Source: Pseudomonadota bacterium
Lineage (GTDB): Bacteria; Pseudomonadota; Gammaproteobacteria; Woeseiales; Woeseiaceae
Direction: 5' to 3'
DNA: 21,949 nt
NCBI GenBank assembly: GCA_027295475.1
Contig: JAPUKV010000089.1
Span: 1 to 21,949, forward strand
The notes beneath the pieces were generated by a model, which made no database searches, had not been told where the DNA came from, and saw nothing but the letters and a program-made list of their open reading frames with translations. Both the position numbers and the translations under genes were made by a program. Shown one piece after another: positions 16,409-21,949 of the stretch (positions are counted from its first letter, which is position 1; the number at the start of each line of letters is the position of its first letter).

Positions 16409-17467
16409 TCAGGAGCCGGCAAGAACGCTGTGCATCTCTGCCAGAATCGATAACGCGATTGCCGCCGGCCCCACCGCACCAATATCGAGACCGGCAGGCC
16501 CATGCAACCGGCCTTCCAGGTCCCCGGCATCAGCGCCGAGGTCTTCAAGCAGGCGCCTGCGCCGGTCCTTCGGTCCCAGCAGCCCGATATATGGGATGTC
16601 TGACCTGGACAACTGGCCCAGATAGCTGCGATCGCTTGCGAGATGATGACTCATGACGATCGTTGTATTGAACTTCGCCAGATCGACAACGTCTGCCAAC
16701 TCATCCGCCGGACAGCAAATGACCTCGTCCGCATCACCAAAACTGCCTTTCTCGATGTACGCAGGTCGGTGGTCAATCACGGTAATGCGCCATCCCAGTT
16801 CGGCCGCCAGGCGAGTCACCGGTTCGGCATCAAGCCCTGCTCCCAGCACGAGCAAGCGTGGGCGTGGTTTGATGATGGCGAACAGAACGGTTGCATTTGC
16901 ATCGCCGATCTGAATCTTCCTGGTCGAAGATATGTTGTCGGCTAATGCGGCCTGCGCCTCGCCCAGCAGGTCCTTTGCGGCATCGTCGGTCAGGCCGAAG
17001 AGTTGCACATTATCGTCCGCCGTAACCAGCGTCGCACCGGGCTCGACGACATCCTGGTCGGAAGCAAGCACCGTTGCGGCAACCTCGGGATGATCACCCT
17101 CATATGCCCTGGCTATCGCCACAAACGGCGCGTAGTTCTTTTCGGCGAGCAGGGGTTGCAAGAATATTTTCATCAGCCCGTCACAGCCGATGCCGAGACC
17201 CCATAACTCTTCATTATTGAGGCTCAGATCATAGGTAACCATCTGTGCGGTCTCGGACGTAAGCACTTCTCGCGCCCGCTCTGCGAGATCGCCTTCGAGG
17301 CAACCGCCAGACAGCATTCCCTGAAAGTTGCCATTAGAATTGATGAGCATGCGGGCGCCAGTCTTGCTGTAAGTGGATCCTGCAGTTTCAAAGACACTTG
17401 CGAGTACGAGCCCCTGTTTCTGCTTGCGCCATTCGTCAAAAGATTTCACAAGGTTTTTTGGCGTCAT
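16409..17467 (-). CDS. XdhC/CoxI family molybdoenzyme maturation factor
   Basis: This is a 352-residue XdhC/CoxI-type protein. Family members bind the molybdenum cofactor, promote its sulfuration and deliver it to xanthine dehydrogenase or CODH-type enzymes. The N-terminal half has SVFETAGSTYSKTGARML, SGGCLEGD at 53-60 and LGIGCDGLMKIF. The C-terminal half is a Rossmann-like domain starting LLVLGAGLDAEPVTRLA at about 205, with VIDHRP. The ATG at 17465-17467 overlaps the coxE stop by four bases (ATGA), so it is the last gene of the cluster and translationally coupled. Naming it coxI or coxF rather than xdhC depends on the enzyme served. Confidence 0.9.
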   Translation of the reverse strand: MTPKNLVKSFDEWRKQKQGLVLASVFETAGSTYSKTGARMLINSNGNFQGMLSGGCLEGDLAERAREVLTSETAQMVTYDLSLNNEELWGLGIGCDGLMKIFLQPLLAEKNYAPFVAIARAYEGDHPEVAATVLASDQDVVEPGATLVTADDNVQLFGLTDDAAKDLLGEAQAALADNISSTRKIQIGDANATVLFAIIKPRPRLLVLGAGLDAEPVTRLAAELGWRITVIDHRPAYIEKGSFGDADEVICCPADELADVVDLAKFNTTIVMSHHLASDRSYLGQLSRSDIPYIGLLGPKDRRRRLLEDLGADAGDLEGRLHGPAGLDIGAVGPAAIALSILAEMHSVLAGS

Positions 17468-18705
17468 TGTGTTGCCTGATATGCTGCCAGGTGCCTGCTC
17501 CTGCTCACTCGTCCGCTGTCTGTATCCTGCTGCAACAAGCGGCTCAACTGGCCTAGACTTTCAATATTGTGGGCAGGCAAAAATAAATCAACATGCGGCA
17601 GCATCGTCCTGATACCCATTGCCCTGGGTTCAAATTCCGAATACCTGAGCATCGGGTTCAACCATATCAGCTGCCGACAGGAGCGATGCAGCCTCTGCAT
17701 TTGAAACCCGAGGTCAGCTCTAGAGTCCCGCTCAAGTCCGTCGCTCAATAATACGACGATACCGCTTTGGGCGAGCACTCTGCGGCTCCAATCTACATTG
17801 AAGCGTTCGAGGCACTCGGCGATTCTGGTACCACCGTCCCAGTCTTTCACGTCCGCCGATACCGCGGCGAGCGCTCTGTCTATGTCCTTGTCGGCAAGCC
17901 TGCGCGTGATGTTCGTGAGCCGTGTGCCAAAAACGAATGTATGAACCCTATGTTGCCGTGCGGTCATGACGTGGGCGAAATACAGAAACACTCGCGAATA
18001 GCGACTCATCGATCCCGAAATATCACAGATCAATACCAGTGGCCGTGAAACCGTAAGTCGACGCTTCCTGACAAGCTCGATGAGCTGACCGTTATTCTTG
18101 AGAATAAGCCTCATCGACCGCCGCAAATCATAGCGATTGCCGTAAGGGTGAAAGCGAAAACGGCGAGTTGCGACATTCGCCATTGAAAGAATCTCCGCCC
18201 GCAATAACTCATCCGCCTCGCTTTGCTCTTCCAGGCTCATCTCTTCAAAATCCTTGCGCCTCAGCACTTCGCGGCGAGACCAGGATCCCGACTGATCCAT
18301 TCCGATTTGTGTGCCTTGTTCTACTTCGACCCTGCCGGTACCGGACATGGCCTCACGCAGGCGGCGAATGGGTGCGTCTGCCGCGGTGCCGCCGAGCGAA
18401 TCTGTTTCAAGCGTGGGCAGCAGCAGCGACATCATCCTCTCCAACAGGCGAGGATTCCGAAAATAAACGTGAAAAGCCTGATCGAACAGGCGAAATTGTG
18501 CCGGATCACTTACCAGCACCGCGCGCAGGGCCCAGTAAAAATCATCCCGGCGATCGATTCCTGCACAGCGAACTGCAGTCATCGCGTCCAGCACCCGGCC
18601 GGGGCCGATTGGCAGACCGGCATTGCGCAGGGTCCTGCAAAACATCAGGATATTTTCGGCGAGGCGGCCCGAGTCAGCCTCTCTGCCTGCATTTTCTCCG
18701 CTCAT
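17464..18705 (-). CDS. coxE: CoxE-like VWA domain protein
   Basis: This 413-residue protein has a helical N-terminal part and a C-terminal von Willebrand A domain. The MIDAS metal site is visible: ICDISGSMS with Asp228, Ser230 and Ser232, GGTRI with Thr293, and LLSDG with Asp322. In the carboxydotroph Oligotropha, CoxE works with the CoxD ATPase during assembly of the copper/molybdenum active site of CO dehydrogenase. Here the pair sits with a form II CoxL, where the exact task is not established. It begins with ATG at 18703-18705, overlapping the coxD stop by four bases, and overlaps xdhC in the same way downstream. Confidence 0.9.
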   Translation of the reverse strand: MSGENAGREADSGRLAENILMFCRTLRNAGLPIGPGRVLDAMTAVRCAGIDRRDDFYWALRAVLVSDPAQFRLFDQAFHVYFRNPRLLERMMSLLLPTLETDSLGGTAADAPIRRLREAMSGTGRVEVEQGTQIGMDQSGSWSRREVLRRKDFEEMSLEEQSEADELLRAEILSMANVATRRFRFHPYGNRYDLRRSMRLILKNNGQLIELVRKRRLTVSRPLVLICDISGSMSRYSRVFLYFAHVMTARQHRVHTFVFGTRLTNITRRLADKDIDRALAAVSADVKDWDGGTRIAECLERFNVDWSRRVLAQSGIVVLLSDGLERDSRADLGFQMQRLHRSCRQLIWLNPMLRYSEFEPRAMGIRTMLPHVDLFLPAHNIESLGQLSRLLQQDTDSGRVSRSRHLAAYQATQ

Positions 18706-19616
18706 GCGGCAGCTTGAATTTCAGCCAGCAGTCGAGCGCCCTCGCTACCCCGCAGCTTCGCAATGTCGTCCTGATACTTCAGCAATGACCCCAGGGTGTC
18801 ATTCAGCACTTCGGGCGTCAGGGTCACGACATCGAGTTGAGTCAATGCGTTCGCCCAGTCGATCACCTCCGCAACTCCGGGCCGCTTGAACAGGTCCTGC
18901 TCGCGGAGTTTATGTATGAATGCAACGAGCTGATTACGCAGGTCATCAGCAATATCCGGCGCTTTCAGCGCCACGATGCGGGACTCGGTTTCCTGGCTCG
19001 GGTAATCGACCCAGTGGTACAGACAGCGGCGGCGTAACGCATCATGAACTTCGCGAGTCCGATTCGACGTGATCACGACTATGGGTGGCTCTTTCGCCTT
19101 GATCGTGCCGAGTTCCGGGATACTGATTTGAAAATCGGAAAGGAGTTCCAGCAGAAATGCTTCGAACGGCTCATCGGCACGATCGATTTCATCGATCAGC
19201 AGTACCGGCGGCCCGTTGGCATGTTCCTCAAGCGCGCTAAGTAGTGGTCTTTCCGTCAAGAATTCCCGGCTGTAGAGGCTCTTGCCGATGTCCCCGGTAT
19301 CGCCTTCGGCCTCGGCAATACGGATCGCGACCATCTGCCGAGGATAGTTCCACTCATACACCGCGCTCGCCAGGTCCAGCCCCTCAAAACACTGCAAACG
19401 AATCAGGTCGCGATCGAGCGTGGCGGCAAGAACCTTGGCGATTTCTGTTTTGCCGACACCCGCCTCACCCTCAAGCAACATCGGCCGGCCCATGTGCAGT
19501 GCCAGGTAAACAACGGTCGCAAGATCGCGCCCCGCAATGTAGTCACCGCTGATCAGGAGTGCACGTGTTTCTGAAACGTCTCCCGGCAGGTCTCTCTTGT
19601 TCGAGGATTCAGACAC
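18702..19616 (-). CDS. coxD: CoxD-like MoxR AAA+ ATPase
   Basis: This AAA+ ATPase of the MoxR group has Walker A GEAGVGKT (residues 50-57), Walker B VLLIDEIDRAD (138-148) and the sensor segment VVITSNRTREVHDALRRRCLYHW. Such ATPases act as chaperones with VWA partners; CoxD and CoxE together mature the active site of CO dehydrogenase-type enzymes. The chosen start, GTG at 19614-19616, overlaps the coxM end by 8 bp and gives 304 residues beginning MSESSNKRD. A TTG at 19647-19649 in the same frame would add 11 residues. It is followed by coxE with an ATGA overlap. Confidence 0.9.
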   Translation of the reverse strand: MSESSNKRDLPGDVSETRALLISGDYIAGRDLATVVYLALHMGRPMLLEGEAGVGKTEIAKVLAATLDRDLIRLQCFEGLDLASAVYEWNYPRQMVAIRIAEAEGDTGDIGKSLYSREFLTERPLLSALEEHANGPPVLLIDEIDRADEPFEAFLLELLSDFQISIPELGTIKAKEPPIVVITSNRTREVHDALRRRCLYHWVDYPSQETESRIVALKAPDIADDLRNQLVAFIHKLREQDLFKRPGVAEVIDWANALTQLDVVTLTPEVLNDTLGSLLKYQDDIAKLRGSEGARLLAEIQAAA

Positions 19617-20406
19617 TTGCTGCAGCAACCGCCCGTTTCGCCATGACAATTACAAGATGAGCGCGGTACTCAGGGCTTGCGTGCAAATCATCATTCAATT
19701 CGCCAGCGTCAATCGTCAGCCCGTCCAGTGCCGTCGCGGAAAAGTCTTTCGCCAATGCCGCTTCGATTTCGGTCGCACGAAATGCACAGGGACCGGCGCC
19801 CGTCACGGCCACGCGCATGCCATCCGCCGTTTCCGCAACCATCACACCGACGATAGCATAGCGCGACGCCGGGTTCGGGAACTTGGCGTACGCGGCACGT
19901 TTGGGCTTTGGAAACCGGACTGCCTGGATAATCTCGTTGGGCTCCAGTGCGGTCTCGAACAAGTCCTTGAAGAAGTCATCAGCCGCAATCTCGCGCATGT
20001 CTGTCTTGATGACCGCGTTCAGGCCAAGAACGGCGGCCGGGTAGTCGGCGGCAGGATCGCTGTTGGACAATGATCCTCCAATCGTTCCGCGATTTCGAAC
20101 CTGGGCATCGCCGATCATACCGGCAAGATCCGCCAGTGCCGGTATCTCTGACTGCACCACGCTGCTACCGGCGACGTCCGCGTGTGGCGTGATTGCACCA
20201 ATTTCAATGGCCTTGCCATCTTTCCTGATGCCGCGAAGCGAATCAATCGCGCTCAAATCGACCAGGTCGGACGGTCGCGCCAGCCGCAACTTCATCGTCG
20301 GCAGCATAGTCATGCCACCTGCGAGGATTATTGCTTCGTCGTTATCCGCAAGGATTTTCTTCGCTTCATCAATCGAAGCCGGCCGGTGATACTGAAACTC
20401 GTACAT
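19609..20406 (-). CDS. coxM: CoxM-like FAD-binding subunit of a molybdenum hydroxylase
   Basis: This is the FAD-binding middle subunit of the xanthine dehydrogenase/CODH family, 265 residues. The two FAD motifs are AGGMTMLPTMKLR (29-41) and TIGGSLSNSDPAAD (108-121). It passes electrons from the 2Fe-2S subunit to FAD and on to an acceptor. The ATG at 20404-20406 begins MYEFQYHRPAS, the normal N-terminus, with AGGGA six bases upstream; the reading frame stays open further upstream into coxL but without homology. It follows coxL by 29 bp. The small 2Fe-2S subunit expected in the complex is not between these genes. Confidence 0.93.
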   Translation of the reverse strand: MYEFQYHRPASIDEAKKILADNDEAIILAGGMTMLPTMKLRLARPSDLVDLSAIDSLRGIRKDGKAIEIGAITPHADVAGSSVVQSEIPALADLAGMIGDAQVRNRGTIGGSLSNSDPAADYPAAVLGLNAVIKTDMREIAADDFFKDLFETALEPNEIIQAVRFPKPKRAAYAKFPNPASRYAIVGVMVAETADGMRVAVTGAGPCAFRATEIEAALAKDFSATALDGLTIDAGELNDDLHASPEYRAHLVIVMAKRAVAAASV

Positions 20407-20435
20407 AGTGAATCCCTGTCTTGTTATCTGTGTTG

Positions 20436-21949
20436 CTAGCCGGACACCGCACGGATCGCCTGCCAGACTCGCTCCGGCGTCGCCGGAATCGGCATGTCCT
20501 TCACGCCGAGGTCCGACAACGCGTCGACGACAGCATTGATAACGGCGGGCGTAGAACCAATTGTCCCGGCCTCGCCGCATCCCTTGACCCCAAGTACGTT
20601 GTGGGCGCAGAGCGTCGTGTTCGTCGTCACTTCGAAATTCGGCAGGTTATCGGCCTTCGGCATGCAGTAATCCATATATGAGCCGGTTAGCAACTGGCCG
20701 GAATCATCGTCATAGACACACTGCTCGTAGAGCGCCTGGCCGATGCCCTGCGTCAGACCACCGTGAACCTGGCCCTCGACAATCATTGGATTGATTATTC
20801 GTCCGAAATCATCGGCGGCCGTGAACCGGTCAATCTCGACGACACCGGTATCCGGATCTATCTCGACCTCGCAGATATGGCAGCCGGCCGGGAACGTGAA
20901 ATTCTTTGGGTCATAAAAGGCCGTTTCATCCAGCCCCGGCTCGAGAACATCGAGCGGATAGTTATGCGGTATATAGGCTGCAAGGGCGACATCGCCAAAA
21001 CTTACTGCGCGATCCGTGCCGGCAACCCGCAACTGTCCCTCAACAAATTCAACGTCGTCTTCGGACGCTTCAAGCAAGTGGGCGGCAATTTTCACGGCTT
21101 TCGTTTTTATTTTTTCCAGCGCTGCCATTAATGCCATGCCACCAACGGCAAGTGACCGCGAACCATATGTGCCCATGCCGAAGGGAATCTTGCCTGTGTC
21201 GCCGTGGACAACCTCGACGTTGTCGAAGTCTACGCCAAGCGCCTCAGTCACGAGTTGAGCAAACGTGGTCTCGTGTCCCTGCCCGTGACTGTGGGACCCG
21301 GTCAGAACCGTCACAGAGCCGGTCGGATTTACGCGTATCGTTCCGGATTCGTAAAGCCCGGCGCGGGCGCCGAGTGCGCCGGCAACATTTGATGGCGCAA
21401 TACCGCAAGCCTCGATATACGTGGATAAACCGACGCCTCTTAATTTGCCGCGCTCAGCCGACTCGGCCCGGCGGTTCTCGAACCCTTTGTAATCGGCAAG
21501 CTCGAGGCATTTGTCCAGGCACGCGTGATAATCACCCGAGTCATACTCGAGTGCCACCGGCGTTTGATAGGGAAAGCCGTCCTGTGGAATAAAGTTTCGG
21601 CGCCTGATCTCGATCGGATCGATGCCGGTCTCTCTCGCGGCCCTGTCCACGAGTCGGTCAAGCAAATAGCAGGCCTCCGGGCGCCCGGCTCCGCGATACG
21701 AATCGACAGGAACCGAGTGAGTGAACATGCCCTTCACTTCACAGTAAATGGCGGGTGTTGTATATGTGCCCGCCAGCAATGTGGCATAAAGATAAGTCGG
21801 CACCGCTGGCCCGAATGTCGACAAGTAGGCGCCCAGGTTCGCTTTCGTCTGTACTCTCAGTCCCAGGAAGTCACCGTCCTTGCTTAGCGCGAGTTCGGCA
21901 TGTGATATGTGGTCCCTGCCATGCGCATCGCTCATGAATGACTCGCTGC
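20436..21949 (-). CDS. Form II CoxL-like molybdopterin-binding subunit, partial
   Basis: About 504 C-terminal residues of the large subunit of a molybdenum hydroxylase (usually near 780-800) are present; the start lies beyond the window. The substrate loop at 21681-21701 reads SYRGAGR, the form II type, whereas form I CO dehydrogenases have AYx[18 protein letters not shown] and [16 protein letters not shown] are present; the Glu of the latter (20571-20573) is the catalytic base. No copper-binding active-site Cys is seen in the loop. The frame continues across the window edge as [13 protein letters not shown], so the apparent ATG at 21935 is internal. With coxM, coxD, coxE and xdhC it forms one unit. 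The true substrate is unknown; CO oxidation should not be assumed. Confidence 0.9.
   Translation of the reverse strand, partial: SESFMSDAHGRDHISHAELALSKDGDFLGLRVQTKANLGAYLSTFGPAVPTYLYATLLAGTYTTPAIYCEVKGMFTHSVPVDSYRGAGRPEACYLLDRLVDRAARETGIDPIEIRRRNFIPQDGFPYQTPVALEYDSGDYHACLDKCLELADYKGFENRRAESAERGKLRGVGLSTYIEACGIAPSNVAGALGARAGLYESGTIRVNPTGSVTVLTGSHSHGQGHETTFAQLVTEALGVDFDNVEVVHGDTGKIPFGMGTYGSRSLAVGGMALMAALEKIKTKAVKIAAHLLEASEDDVEFVEGQLRVAGTDRAVSFGDVALAAYIPHNYPLDVLEPGLDETAFYDPKNFTFPAGCHICEVEIDPDTGVVEIDRFTAADDFGRIINPMIVEGQVHGGLTQGIGQALYEQCVYDDDSGQLLTGSYMDYCMPKADNLPNFEVTTNTTLCAHNVLGVKGCGEAGTIGSTPAVINAVVDALSDLGVKDMPIPATPERVWQAIRAVSG

Noticed and set aside
16391..16413. CCTGA/TCAGG inverted repeat between tetR and xdhC as a terminator
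   Set aside because: The five-base arms with a long loop and no T run are too weak.

Overview
This 21.9 kb chromosomal window most resembles a gammaproteobacterium. The evidence is the close match of its GlnRS, ThrRS, Zur and Moco-biosynthesis proteins to the enterobacterial numbering and motifs, plus a TonB-type protein and moderate GC. A marine or sediment lineage such as Woeseiaceae is possible but is only an inference. There is no phage, plasmid, IS element, rRNA or tRNA in the window. It is a mosaic of housekeeping genes and molybdoenzyme-related operons.

Layout. (1) Bases 1-226 hold the tail of a MocA-type molybdenum-cofactor cytidylyltransferase (+). (2) Bases 3843-235 (-) form a tightly packed operon: a TSUP membrane transporter, then moaA, moaC, mobA, moaD and moaE. 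Neighbouring reading frames overlap or nearly touch, and the last three genes use TTG or GTG starts. (3) Bases 4070-6425 (+) are a pair of acyl-CoA dehydrogenase subunits resembling PimC/PimD, behind a good sigma70-like promoter and a leader with two palindromes. (4) Bases 6522-7328 (+) are a SAM hydrolase of the DUF62 family, convergent with glnS. (5) Bases 9641-7334 (-) are zur and glnS, separated by a 17-bp perfect inverted repeat that has an extra direct copy. (6) thrS (9810-11732, +) is not followed by infC but by a 306-bp gap. (7) Bases 12039-15575 (+) encode the most unusual gene: a 1178-residue protein joining two receiver-like domains, a Lys/Ala/Pro repeat, hydrophobic segments, a TPR-like region, a long repetitive coiled coil and a TonB C-terminal domain. 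(8) A TetR-family regulator lies at 15713-16387 (+). (9) Bases 21949-16409 (-) are a form II CoxL-like molybdenum hydroxylase cluster: coxL (partial), coxM, coxD, coxE and xdhC/coxI.

How the genes fit together. The moa operon makes molybdopterin. MobA makes the guanine-dinucleotide form, while MocA makes the cytosine-dinucleotide form used by the xanthine dehydrogenase/CODH family. CoxD, CoxE and XdhC are maturation factors for such an enzyme, and CoxL and CoxM are two of its three subunits; the small 2Fe-2S subunit is not in the window. The CoxL active-site loop reads SYRGAGR, the form II type, so CO should not be assumed as substrate. The best candidate for something undescribed is the receiver/TonB fusion at 12039-15575.
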